From Candidatus Binatia bacterium (GTDB lineage: Bacteria > Desulfobacterota > Binatia > UBA9968), in NCBI GenBank assembly GCA_036504975.1, contig DASXUF010000005.1:1-38313 (forward strand): a stretch of DNA of 38,313 bases, given 5' to 3'. Position 1 is the first letter of the stretch, and every line of letters starts with the position of its first letter. Both the position numbers and the translations under genes were made by a program. Below, one piece after another: positions 7,498-15,326 of this stretch. A model generated the notes under the pieces. It saw only the letters and a list, made by a program, of their open reading frames with translations, made no database searches and was not told the origin of the DNA.

Positions 7498-7971
7498 TCA
7501 CCACTTTCTATAGGAGAGAAACTTGCCGTTGAGGGTGATGACGACCCGGTCGCCTTTGGGATCGGGTTTTTTCTGTATGTCCATTTCGAAATCGATCGCG
7601 CTGAGAATACCGTCGCCGAACATCTCGTGGATGAGCGCCTTCATCGTCGGGCCGTAAACTTGAATCAGCTCGTAGAATCTATAGATCGTCGGATCGACCG
7701 GCACGGCGGTGTCGAGAGAGCCGCGCATGGGAATTTCCTGCAGCGCCGCCGCCACGGCGCCGACCGCGTCTTCGCCGAGGCCGAGCACCTTGACCGCTTT
7801 TTCCGCCTCGTCTTTCGACAGCGGATGCTGCCCCATCAGCGCGGCCGTGGTCCATACCTTGTCCCGGCCCACCGCCCGCGCGATCTCTTCGAACGTCAGG
7901 CCTTTGAGTTTTTTCGCCGCGAGCACCTGAGCCGTGGCTTCTTCACGGGTTATGACTGTTTGAACCGCCAT
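7498..7971 (-). CDS. cynS: Cyanate hydratase (cyanase)
   Basis: The 157-residue protein matches cyanase over its whole length. The N-terminal half is a helix-turn-helix-like helical domain; the C-terminal half is the dimerisation/catalytic domain. The catalytic residues of the family are present: R98 and E101 in YRFYELIQVYG and S124 in GDGILSAIDF. Cyanase converts cyanate plus bicarbonate to ammonia and carbon dioxide, so it detoxifies cyanate and frees nitrogen. It starts 29 bases after the ABC ATPase gene with a strong GGGGAGG ribosome-binding site, so it is the last gene of the nrtABC-cynS unit. The linkage suggests that the transporter also carries cyanate, or cyanate alone (inference). 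Confidence 0.95.
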   Translation of the reverse strand: MAVQTVITREEATAQVLAAKKLKGLTFEEIARAVGRDKVWTTAALMGQHPLSKDEAEKAVKVLGLGEDAVGAVAAALQEIPMRGSLDTAVPVDPTIYRFYELIQVYGPTMKALIHEMFGDGILSAIDFEMDIQKKPDPKGDRVVITLNGKFLSYRKW

Positions 7972-8000
7972 TGGAACAACCTCCCCGTCATGGATTTTTT

Positions 8001-8855
8001 TTAGGCGTCTAGAATAAGGCTTGCTCGGCAGTCAACCGAGCTTGGTTCGACCGCCGACTTGCTCTCCTCTTGAATTTTCTTCGAGCGCTCGATTAAGAAG
8101 TCGAGAACATGTCTCCTGATCCGGCCATATTCCGGCTCCTCGATCAGCGTCTCGCGTGTGCGCGGTCGCGGGATCGGAACCTCGATGATCTCGGCCAATC
8201 TCGCCTCCGGACCGTTCGTCATCAGCGCGATTCTGTCCGAGAGTAGAATCGCTTCGTCGACGTCGTGCGTGACCATAAAGACCGTGTTCTTGGTCGCCGT
8301 CCACATGCGGACGAGCTCTTCTTGGATCGCGCCGCGGGTCAGCGCGTCAATCTGCGCGAACGGCTCGTCGAGGAGCAAGACCTTCGGCTGCACGGCGAAG
8401 GCGCGCGCCAGGCCCACCCGCTGGCGCATGCCGCCGGAAAGCGCCGCCGGCCTCTTCTGTTCGGAACCCGTGAGGCCGACCATGTCGATATATTGCTGCA
8501 CGTACTTGGCGACGCGCTCGCGCGGCCAATCGGGATAGGCCGCGCGCACGGCGATGCGGATGTTTTCGAACACGGTCATCCACGGCATGAGGGAGAAATT
8601 TTGAAACACGACCATGCGATCCAGCCCGGGAGTGGTCACCTCTTTGCCGTCGAGTATGATACCGCCGTCGTTGGCGCTCTCGAATCCGGCGATGATATTG
8701 AGCAGAGTCGTCTTGCCGCAGCCCGAGTGGCCCACCATGGTGACAAATTCTCCTCTCTCGATGCGGAAGTTGACGTCGCGAAAGACGCAGACGTTGCCAT
8801 GGCCGTTGGAGCCGGGAAAGTACTTGGAGACGGCTTCGATTTGAAGAAAAGCCAT
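8001..8855 (-). CDS. nrtC: Nitrate/cyanate-type ABC transporter ATP-binding protein
   Basis: The 284-residue ATPase has Walker A GHSGCGKTT, Q-loop VFQNFSLMPWMT, signature LSGGMRQR, Walker B VLLLDEP and the switch histidine in VTHDVDEA. It energises import through the permease encoded immediately upstream. The reading frame stays open far upstream to 9287, but that part overlaps nrtB and has shadow-ORF composition. The true start is ATG at 8855 (MAFLQIEAVSKYF), two bases after the nrtB stop and preceded by GCGGAG. It lacks the C-terminal substrate-binding-like domain of cyanobacterial NrtC, so it resembles NrtD/CynD/SsuB forms. Confidence 0.92.
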   Translation of the reverse strand: MAFLQIEAVSKYFPGSNGHGNVCVFRDVNFRIERGEFVTMVGHSGCGKTTLLNIIAGFESANDGGIILDGKEVTTPGLDRMVVFQNFSLMPWMTVFENIRIAVRAAYPDWPRERVAKYVQQYIDMVGLTGSEQKRPAALSGGMRQRVGLARAFAVQPKVLLLDEPFAQIDALTRGAIQEELVRMWTATKNTVFMVTHDVDEAILLSDRIALMTNGPEARLAEIIEVPIPRPRTRETLIEEPEYGRIRRHVLDFLIERSKKIQEESKSAVEPSSVDCRASLILDA

Positions 8856-8857
8856 GC

Positions 8858-9667
8858 CTACTCCGCGTAGCTCAATTTTTTTGCCAGGCGCGCGAAGCCC
8901 GCGTCCAGCAGCACTCCCACGGAGCCGATCGTGAGGATGGCGAAGATCACGCTGGTGAGCTGCAGGTTGTTCCACTCGTTCCAAACGAAGTAGCCGATGC
9001 CGGTGCCACCGATCAGCATCTCGGCCGCGACCACGGCGATCCAGGCGCCGCCGATCGAGATCCTGAGCCCGGCGACGATCGCCGGCGCCGCCGCCGGCAA
9101 GATTACCTTGAAAAAACGGCTGAGCCAGGAAAGCTGGAGCAAGGCGGAGACGTTCAAGTAGTCGCGCTTGATGCTGCCGACGCCGAAAGCGGTGTTCGCG
9201 AGGGTCGGCCAGATCGACGACATGAACACGACCATCATCGCGGCCCAGGCCGAGTTCTTGATGGTGTAGAGAAAGAGCGGCATCCACGCCAATGGCGAGA
9301 TCGGCCGCAGGATCTGGATATATGGATTGACCGCCCGGTAAAGCGTCGGCGAAAGGCCGAGGACGACGCCCAAAAAAATCGCCACGATCGAAGCCGCGGC
9401 ATAGCCGGCAGCCAGACGGCCGAGGCTGTAGAAAAGCTGGATGCCGATGCCCTTGTCGTTGGGTCCTCGATCGTAAAATGGATTCGAAATCATCTCCCAG
9501 GCTCGCTCGGCCACGGCGACAGGTCCCGGCAGCCCTTCGGTTCTGCCGCCGACCGACGGCTTGGTGCCCGCCTGCCAGAAGAAAAGAAAGACCAAAAGGA
9601 AAACCAGCGACGCCAGCCAGACTTTCTGGCGCTCTTTCGTTTTCGTCATCGTTCTTGTGCCGTTCAT
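8858..9667 (-). CDS. nrtB: Nitrate/cyanate-type ABC transporter permease
   Basis: The 269-residue inner-membrane protein belongs to the NrtB/SsuC/TauC permease family with about six hydrophobic segments. The cytoplasmic coupling loop is visible around residues 180-210 (SALLQLSWLSRFFKVILPAAAPAI followed by GLRISIGGAWI, here split for length). It lies two bases after nrtA and two bases before nrtC, and forms the membrane channel of the importer. An alternative start at internal Met7 (9649) is possible; ATG 9667 is kept because of its tight coupling with the nrtA stop codon. Confidence 0.9.
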   Translation of the reverse strand: MNGTRTMTKTKERQKVWLASLVFLLVFLFFWQAGTKPSVGGRTEGLPGPVAVAERAWEMISNPFYDRGPNDKGIGIQLFYSLGRLAAGYAAASIVAIFLGVVLGLSPTLYRAVNPYIQILRPISPLAWMPLFLYTIKNSAWAAMMVVFMSSIWPTLANTAFGVGSIKRDYLNVSALLQLSWLSRFFKVILPAAAPAIVAGLRISIGGAWIAVVAAEMLIGGTGIGYFVWNEWNNLQLTSVIFAILTIGSVGVLLDAGFARLAKKLSYAE

Positions 9668-9669
9668 AT

Positions 9670-10974
9670 TTACGCCCGGCGAATGGCGAAGGACTTGACG
9701 TAATCTTCCGGCTTGGCGGGATCGAAGATCTTGGTCTTGCCCAGCAAGAAGTTATGTTTGGTCGAATTCTGGGCCGCCGTCTTGTAACCCAGCGAGTTCA
9801 TCACCTCGCGGCAGCCCGATGCAAGGTAAACCTCTTCGGCGATCTTCTGGTAGTTCACATCGCCTTTGATATATCCCCAGCGCTTCATCTGGGTGAGAAT
9901 CCAGATCGCCATGGAATGATATGGGAACGGGTCGAAGTCGATCCGGTCGGGGACCTTGCGCACGTTGCCGAGTCCATCGGGAAACTCGCCGGTCAAGACT
10001 TGCTCCACGACCTCGACGGGCTGGTTCAAGAAGTTCCGCGGCGCGATCGCTTTGGCGATTTCTTTCCGGTTGGCGGGGTTGTGCGCGTACTGCGTCGCTT
10101 CTACGATCGCCTTGAAGAGCGCCTGAAACGTGTTGGGATATTTTTCCGAAAAATCTTTACGCGCGGCGAACGCGCAGCAGGGATGTCCCGGCCAGATGTC
10201 TTTGCTCAGCATGAAGATGAAGCCTGCCTCTTCGAAGACGGCTCTTTGATTGAACGGGTCCGGCGCGAGGTAGCCGTCGACGTTCTCGGCCTTCAAGTTC
10301 GCGACCATCTCCGGCGGCGGGATGACGCGGATCTGGACGTCCTTGTCGGGATCGACGCCGCCCTCGGCGAGAAAGTAGCGCAGCAAGAAATTGTGCATCG
10401 AGTAGTCGAACGGCACACAGAACTTGAAGCCTTTCATCTCTGCGGCGCTCTTGACGCCCTTGTGCTTTTTATGCAGCGTGATCGCTTGGCCGTTGATGTT
10501 TTCCACCGCCGGCATGACAAACGGCACCGTCTGCGAGCCCACGCCCATCGTGAAGGCGAGCGGCATCGGCGTCAGCATGTGGGTCGCGTCGGTCTCGCGG
10601 TTGATCGCGAGATCGCGGATCATCGCCCAGCCCGACGCTTTGTAAACCTGCGCGTCCAAGCCGTGCTTTTTGTAGAAGCCCATCGGCTCGGCCATGATGA
10701 TCGGAGTGGCGCAGGTGATCGGGATGAAGCCGACTTTGAGATCTTTCTTTTCGATCGGACCAGTTTTCTCCTGCGCCAGCGCCTTGGCGGCCGAGAGAGG
10801 AAAAACTTGATTGAGAATCGCCAGCACCGTGCCGGTGCCGGCCAGACGGAGAAATTCGCGGCGTCTTAAGTCGCCCCCGAAGACGGCTTGTTCGACGGCA
10901 CGCTCGACGGCCCGGTCGAGCGCTGTTTCCGTCGCGGAAGAGTTCGTCTTTTTCGAATCCTTACTTCTTGGCAT
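9670..10974 (-). CDS. nrtA: Nitrate/cyanate-type ABC transporter substrate-binding protein (Tat-exported)
   Basis: The 434-residue protein belongs to the NrtA/CmpA/CynA family of periplasmic solute-binding proteins. A twin-arginine signal (RRREFLRLAG at about residues 37-46) follows an unusually long, charged 36-residue n-region, then a hydrophobic stretch and an AKALAQ-like cleavage site. The mature part starts with KVGFIPITCATPIIMA, typical of this family. Its expression is probably controlled by the ANTAR leader directly upstream. Linkage to nirA, nasA and nasT favours nitrate/nitrite as ligand; linkage to cynS leaves cyanate open. It might also act as the nitrate sensor for NasT, since no separate cytoplasmic NasS gene is present here; the Tat signal argues against that. 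Confidence 0.9.
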   Translation of the reverse strand: MPRSKDSKKTNSSATETALDRAVERAVEQAVFGGDLRRREFLRLAGTGTVLAILNQVFPLSAAKALAQEKTGPIEKKDLKVGFIPITCATPIIMAEPMGFYKKHGLDAQVYKASGWAMIRDLAINRETDATHMLTPMPLAFTMGVGSQTVPFVMPAVENINGQAITLHKKHKGVKSAAEMKGFKFCVPFDYSMHNFLLRYFLAEGGVDPDKDVQIRVIPPPEMVANLKAENVDGYLAPDPFNQRAVFEEAGFIFMLSKDIWPGHPCCAFAARKDFSEKYPNTFQALFKAIVEATQYAHNPANRKEIAKAIAPRNFLNQPVEVVEQVLTGEFPDGLGNVRKVPDRIDFDPFPYHSMAIWILTQMKRWGYIKGDVNYQKIAEEVYLASGCREVMNSLGYKTAAQNSTKHNFLLGKTKIFDPAKPEDYVKSFAIRRA

Positions 10975-10995
10975 CGCGTCTCCTTGGGCTCGCGT

Positions 10996-11038
10996 GAAAT
11001 AGAAAAGCGCTTCATCCCCGAGGGGAATCGGCGCCTTT
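10996..11038 (-). terminator. Attenuator terminator in the nrtA leader
   Basis: On the minus strand AAAGGCGC (11038-11031) pairs with GCGCTTTT (11010-11003), with an upper TCCC/GGGA stem, followed by CTATTTC. It shares the sequence blocks CAAAGGCGC and GATGAAGCGCTTTT with the terminator at 7303-7341, which points to common origin. The 5' arm overlaps antiterminator hairpin 2. Confidence 0.6.
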
Positions 11039-11069
11039 GCCTGGCCAGCGATATCGACGATGATATCGC
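11030..11069 (-). promoter_or_regulatory. ANTAR-type two-hairpin antiterminator element (nrtA leader)
   Basis: Hairpin 1 has perfect eight-base arms GCGATATC and GATATCGC around the hexaloop ATCGTC (11069-11048), extended below by GCC/GGC past a bulged T. Six bases later hairpin 2 is GGC-AAAGGC-GCC (11041-11030). Both loops have A1 and G4. No clear sigma-54 match precedes it (TGGATC...TTCGG around 11075-11089 is degenerate), so transcription may come from the nasT side. Confidence 0.7.
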
Positions 11070-11104
11070 GGCTCCGAATATTTGATCCAGGTTGCGCTAG
11101 GCTT

Positions 11105-11686
11105 TTACTTTCTTATCTCTTCCGTCAGGATGATCGCCTGGGCGATCTCCGCCATGGGCTTTCTCAAGTCCATGCTCTTTTTTTGGATCAGCGAAAAAGC
11201 TTCCGGCTCGGATAGACCCTGTTGTTTCATCAAGACGCCCTTCGCCCGCTCGATCGCCTTGCGCGCCTCCAACGTCTTCTTGAGGTCCTCGTTTTCTTTT
11301 CTGAGCGAGTTAAATTCCTCGAAGCGCGAGATCGCCAGCTCCGTCGTGGGAAGAAGCTCCTCTTCTCTCAGCGGTTTCAGCAGATAGGCCATCACGCCGG
11401 CTTCCTTGGCCCGCTCGATCGTCTCGGCATCGTAGTGGCTCGTGAGCAGAACGATGGGCAGCGGGTTTTCCTCCATGATGGTCTCTGCCGCGCTGATGCC
11501 GTCGATATCCGGTAGCCCTACGGACATGAGAACGGCATCGGGATCGGTCGTCTGCGTCAGTTTGAGCGCGCCCTTGCCGCTCGCCCCCTCGCCGACGACT
11601 CCAAACCCTTTCTCGTTCAAAGCCTTGACCAGGAAAGCTCTGGAGGGAAGGTGGTCGTCTATCACCAGCACCTTCCTCTTTTTCAT
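11105..11686 (-). CDS. nasT: NasT-type response regulator with ANTAR RNA-binding domain
   Basis: The 193-residue protein has an N-terminal receiver-like domain (residues 5-120, acidic pair D10-D11, switch Thr in VLLTS, Lys in LLKPL) and a C-terminal ANTAR domain. The ANTAR domain holds the helix RKAIERAKGVLMKQQGLSE and the following segment EAFSLIQKKSM. ANTAR proteins bind paired hexaloop hairpins and prevent transcription termination. The position that normally carries the phosphorylated Asp is Ser55 (AVLMSVGLPDIDG), so phosphorylation control looks unlikely, in line with NasT being controlled by its partner NasS. No NasS gene is present in the window. It lies between amt and nrtA on the same strand and probably acts on the four leaders described here. 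Confidence 0.92.
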   Translation of the reverse strand: MKKRKVLVIDDHLPSRAFLVKALNEKGFGVVGEGASGKGALKLTQTTDPDAVLMSVGLPDIDGISAAETIMEENPLPIVLLTSHYDAETIERAKEAGVMAYLLKPLREEELLPTTELAISRFEEFNSLRKENEDLKKTLEARKAIERAKGVLMKQQGLSEPEAFSLIQKKSMDLRKPMAEIAQAIILTEEIRK

Positions 11687-11812
11687 GTCGTAGCTCGATG
11701 CCTCTCTTCCGTGTTACTTTTGCAGGTGAAAATCCGCGCGATAAACAGGAACCCAAATGCGCCACTCTCTACGCTGACTCGCGTCGGTCCTTTTTCGAAG
11801 CCTCGGACGCCG

Positions 11813-13618
11813 TTAGTCCGCCAGAACCTTTTTCCCGTGAACATCGAGTACTGGAGATGCCGCAGCGCCCGCGCCGAGTCCACTCACGCCTACCCCGGAA
11901 GGATGAATCTGGAAGTCAGGATAACCGAGCACGCCCATTTCGGGACCGTCGAGGCCCTCGACCTCGGTCTCCGCGCTGACGCGGAGCGGCGTGATGAGAT
12001 CGCTGACCTTAAACCAAGCGTAGGCCATGACGAAGCCGAACACGGCCACAACCACGCAATCGATGGCCTGCATGATGAATTGCGAGAAGTCGCCGTATAG
12101 CAGACCGCGAACGCCGTCCGCGCCGTAGGTCTTGACCATTGCCTCCCGGACCACGCCGTTCCATCCCGCGCCATAGGCTCCGTTGGCGAATATGCCGACC
12201 GAGAGCACTCCCCACAGACCGTTCGTACCGTGAACCGAGATCGCGCCGACTGGATCGTCGACTCCCCGCGCCTCCAAGAAGAACACGCTAAGCACGACTA
12301 GCACGCCCGCGACCGCGCCGATGAGCGCCGCCGCCCATGGATCAACAAACGCGCACGGTGCTGTGATCGCAACAAGACCGGCCAGCATACCGTTGCACAT
12401 CATCGTGGAATCTGGCTTCAGCCCCTTGGCCCAAAGCGTGAACATGGCGAAGATGGCGCCCGTGAAGCTCGCGAGCATCGTATTAACGACCACGTAGCTG
12501 ATCCGGAGATCCGTGCCTGCGAGCGTGGACCCCGGATTGAACCCAAACCAACCGAACGCGAGGATAAAGGTCCCGGTCACGACCATGGGCACGCTGTGCC
12601 CCGTTATGGCCTGCGGCCTGCCGTGCGAATCGTACTTACCGAGACGCGGTCCAATCACGATCGCTCCGGCAAGGGCGATCGCTCCTCCCATAGCATGCAC
12701 GACACCCGAACCGGCAAAGTCAACTGCCCCATGGCCGAGGCCCCAATTAATCCCGCCCTGCGCCAGCCACCCTCCACCCCACACCCAGTTTGCAAATAAA
12801 CAATACGGCAACGCCACCCAGAGGCCGTACAATACGAAGTTCTTCCACGACCAGCGCTCGGCCATCGCTCCCGTCGGGATCGTCGCCGTGGTGTCCATAA
12901 AGACCATCATGAAGAAAAAGAGCACCATCACGCTCACATCGCCGACCACGCTGCTGAGAAAAAAACCCTTCGTTCCCAAAAGCCCGTAGGTAAAAGCCCC
13001 GGTCGCTTTGCCCGCGGCGTCGACCGCCGCGCCGAGTCCGATGCCTTCGTTGAGCAGCGACAGTCCGGGACCAAGCGAGGGATACCAGCCCGGCGGCACG
13101 GGGCCGTTCCACCAGTTTCCCCATCCAATAGCAAAGCCGTAGATGAAGAACGCGATGCCGCCTAGCGGGTAAATCATTAAATTCATCGCCGCCGTGTGGG
13201 AGCTATTCTTCGCGCGGCAGAGGCCGGTCTCGACGAGCATGAATCCGGCCTGCATGAACATGACCAGGAAGCCGGCGACCAGCGCCCAGACGAAGTTGAT
13301 CGAGTAGAGATTGTGCGCGATGCGGTCGTATAGGTCGCCGGGTTTCAGTTGATCGGGAACGTCGCCCTTGCCGTCGCCAGCGGGCGTCGCCCACGTGCCC
13401 GAGGCTGCGCCCGTTGGGTCCGGCCAGGCCGGCGGTTTCTTTGGGTCGTCGCTCGTGGCCGTGAAGTATGTCGGCAGCTTCGGCGCCGGCTCAGCCGGTG
13501 CCGTGGCCGCCGGCACGTCAGGCTTGGCCTCTTCACCAAAAACGGCAGGCGCTATCAACATCCAGGCGCTGACCGCTGAGATAAAAAGAAATAACCCCAT
13601 CGTTTTTCTTGTGCTCAT
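11813..13618 (-). CDS. amt: Ammonium transporter (Amt/AmtB) with extended N terminus
   Basis: The 601-residue protein has a signal peptide, then a proline- and alanine-rich periplasmic stretch of roughly 70 residues (about 29-100), then the Amt membrane domain. The twin histidines of the ammonium pore correspond to H308 (GVVHAMGG) and H463 (SVHGTNG), and D300 matches the structural Asp of AmtB. An extra loop occurs at about residues 168-215. It is longer than typical AmtB (about 430 residues). It follows glnB by 27 bases, the classic glnK-amtB-type arrangement in which the PII protein blocks the channel when ammonium is plentiful. Expression likely comes from the sigma-54 promoter before glnB. 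Confidence 0.94.
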   Translation of the reverse strand: MSTRKTMGLFLFISAVSAWMLIAPAVFGEEAKPDVPAATAPAEPAPKLPTYFTATSDDPKKPPAWPDPTGAASGTWATPAGDGKGDVPDQLKPGDLYDRIAHNLYSINFVWALVAGFLVMFMQAGFMLVETGLCRAKNSSHTAAMNLMIYPLGGIAFFIYGFAIGWGNWWNGPVPPGWYPSLGPGLSLLNEGIGLGAAVDAAGKATGAFTYGLLGTKGFFLSSVVGDVSVMVLFFFMMVFMDTTATIPTGAMAERWSWKNFVLYGLWVALPYCLFANWVWGGGWLAQGGINWGLGHGAVDFAGSGVVHAMGGAIALAGAIVIGPRLGKYDSHGRPQAITGHSVPMVVTGTFILAFGWFGFNPGSTLAGTDLRISYVVVNTMLASFTGAIFAMFTLWAKGLKPDSTMMCNGMLAGLVAITAPCAFVDPWAAALIGAVAGVLVVLSVFFLEARGVDDPVGAISVHGTNGLWGVLSVGIFANGAYGAGWNGVVREAMVKTYGADGVRGLLYGDFSQFIMQAIDCVVVAVFGFVMAYAWFKVSDLITPLRVSAETEVEGLDGPEMGVLGYPDFQIHPSGVGVSGLGAGAAASPVLDVHGKKVLAD

Positions 13619-13645
13619 GCTCTCTCTCCCCTCTCGTTAGTCTGG

Positions 13646-14038
<393 letters not shown>

Positions 14039-14041
14039 CTA

Positions 14042-14057
14042 CGCAAAGCGCATGCCG
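14042..14057 (-). promoter_or_regulatory. Sigma-54 (-24/-12) promoter of glnB-amt
   Basis: The minus strand reads CGGCATGCGCTTTGCG, with GGCA and TTGC at the exact GG-N10-GC spacing. The predicted start is near 14031, giving a leader of about 47 bases to the glnB ATG. PII-amt operons are commonly RpoN/NtrC dependent. Confidence 0.62.
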
Positions 14058-14070
14058 CGATGCTTCGCCG

Positions 14071-14091
14071 GCGCAAAAGAACAATTTGCGC
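14071..14091. promoter_or_regulatory. Perfect inverted repeat upstream of the glnB promoter
   Basis: GCGCAAA and TTTGCGC are separated by seven bases. The repeat ends 14 bases upstream of the -24 element. It may be an activator-binding site, but it does not match the NtrC consensus (GCAC...GTGC) well, and the distance is shorter than usual for enhancers. Confidence 0.35.
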
Positions 14092-14202
14092 TTAGAACTG
14101 GATGAGTTGAACCGTGAAAGATAAAAAAGCTGGCCGTTTATTCGAGAGGAATTGCTCAGTGTTTAAGCAGCTCGCCTAAATCCTGAGCAGAGGGATAAAT
14201 CT

Positions 14203-15246
14203 CTAAACCCAGCCGAAGATCAAGAGGAACATCGTCAGCACCATCATGACAAAACCCAACGGCACTCCGAGCCGAGCCCACTCCGTGCTTTTGATCTTGA
14301 GCGCGTGGGCCGAGATGATGTTGGGGATATTGCCGGGGATCAGCATGCCGCCGGCGATCAAGAGGCCCAGAAGCGCGCTCTTGATCTGAGTTTCACTCAA
14401 GGCGGGGCCGATCTCGGCGGCAGCCAAGGTGGCATTATCGAGAATGGCGGAGACGATGTTGACCCAGAAGAGAACTAAGGAAGATACATCGACGAGGTAC
14501 ATGTCGATCAGCGGTTTGAATCCCGCGCCGAGGAAAATCAGCGCCATGACGAAGACGTAAACCTTGAAGCCGCGCAGGAAGACCCCACCGATGCCTCCTT
14601 CTTCCGCTTTGCCGGACAGGGTTGGTTTCGTATCCGCGGGCCACGGCCGGACCAAAAAGGCGCCAACAACTCCCAACAACGCGACGGCGACAAAGACGTA
14701 AACACCCAGCAGATTCATAAGATAAAAAAACGTGGCGTGATGCGGCGGGCCGCTCAACTTGGATACCGCGATGGTGGAGAGCGGCTCCCCCAAAGGGGTG
14801 AGCGCCGCGCCGAGACCTATGGCGAAGCAGGTGATGATGGTGAGATTGACTTCGGCCTGACGATGCAAGCGGAGGACGTTGACAAACTCCACCAGAAGGA
14901 GCGCGGCGATGATAGCGGAGATGATGCTTGAGAGCAGTCCTAAAAAGACGATGCCGAAAAAAACGACGCCGGCCAGCGGGGCTCTCTTCAGCACCGTTTG
15001 CATGGCTCGATCGATGCTCTTCCTTAGATAATGAAAGAGCAGGCCCGCGACAAGAACGGCGAGCGTGATCTCGATCGGCGCGATGAATCCCTCCTTTACC
15101 AAAGCGAAACTCCAAGCATGCGAAACCGTTCCGCTCACAATTCCCATAACGAGAAGAAACGCTTCCAGGTTCCCTTCGATCCTCCGGTTGAGGAAGGGAC
15201 CGAGAAGCACGATCGTAAAAATGAGAGTCAAGGCTACAATCGGCAT
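14203..15246 (-). CDS. DUF1646 family putative cation transporter
   Basis: The 347-residue protein has about ten hydrophobic segments and resembles the DUF1646 family, related to the ArsB/NhaD ion-transporter superfamily. A conserved-looking half-helix region is seen in AALTPLGEPLSTI (about residues 148-160), and a second in SAILDNATLAAAEIGPAL with GGMLIPGNIPNII near the C terminus. These paired polar breaks in helices are typical of antiporters with inverted repeats. The transported ion is unknown. The gene has a weak ribosome-binding site and lies between glnB and a nitrilase-family gene on the same strand, each with gaps of 80-220 bases, so an operon link is uncertain. Confidence 0.75.
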   Translation of the reverse strand: MPIVALTLIFTIVLLGPFLNRRIEGNLEAFLLVMGIVSGTVSHAWSFALVKEGFIAPIEITLAVLVAGLLFHYLRKSIDRAMQTVLKRAPLAGVVFFGIVFLGLLSSIISAIIAALLLVEFVNVLRLHRQAEVNLTIITCFAIGLGAALTPLGEPLSTIAVSKLSGPPHHATFFYLMNLLGVYVFVAVALLGVVGAFLVRPWPADTKPTLSGKAEEGGIGGVFLRGFKVYVFVMALIFLGAGFKPLIDMYLVDVSSLVLFWVNIVSAILDNATLAAAEIGPALSETQIKSALLGLLIAGGMLIPGNIPNIISAHALKIKSTEWARLGVPLGFVMMVLTMFLLIFGWV

Positions 15247-15326
15247 GGTCGTGTGCCTATCCGCAAAGTGCGTGCCATTGGAATCATGAGTTCAAGCTGT
15301 GCCGATGACCGGATCGCGCCGATCGC

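Noticed and set aside
8856-9287. N-terminal extension of the ABC ATPase frame
   Set aside because: It overlaps nrtB, consists of Arg/Asp/Gly-rich shadow sequence, and the start at 8855 has a ribosome-binding site and the family N terminus.
9478-10869. 463-codon plus-strand ORF opposite nrtA/nrtB
   Set aside because: It spans two coding genes on the other strand and has no family features.
11075-11089. Sigma-54 promoter before nrtA
   Set aside because: TGGATC...TTCGG lacks the GC of the -12 element at the right spacing, so it is not called.
14119-14187. TGCTCAG/CTGAGCA repeat after the DUF1646 gene as terminator
   Set aside because: The loop is over 20 bases and no T run follows directly.
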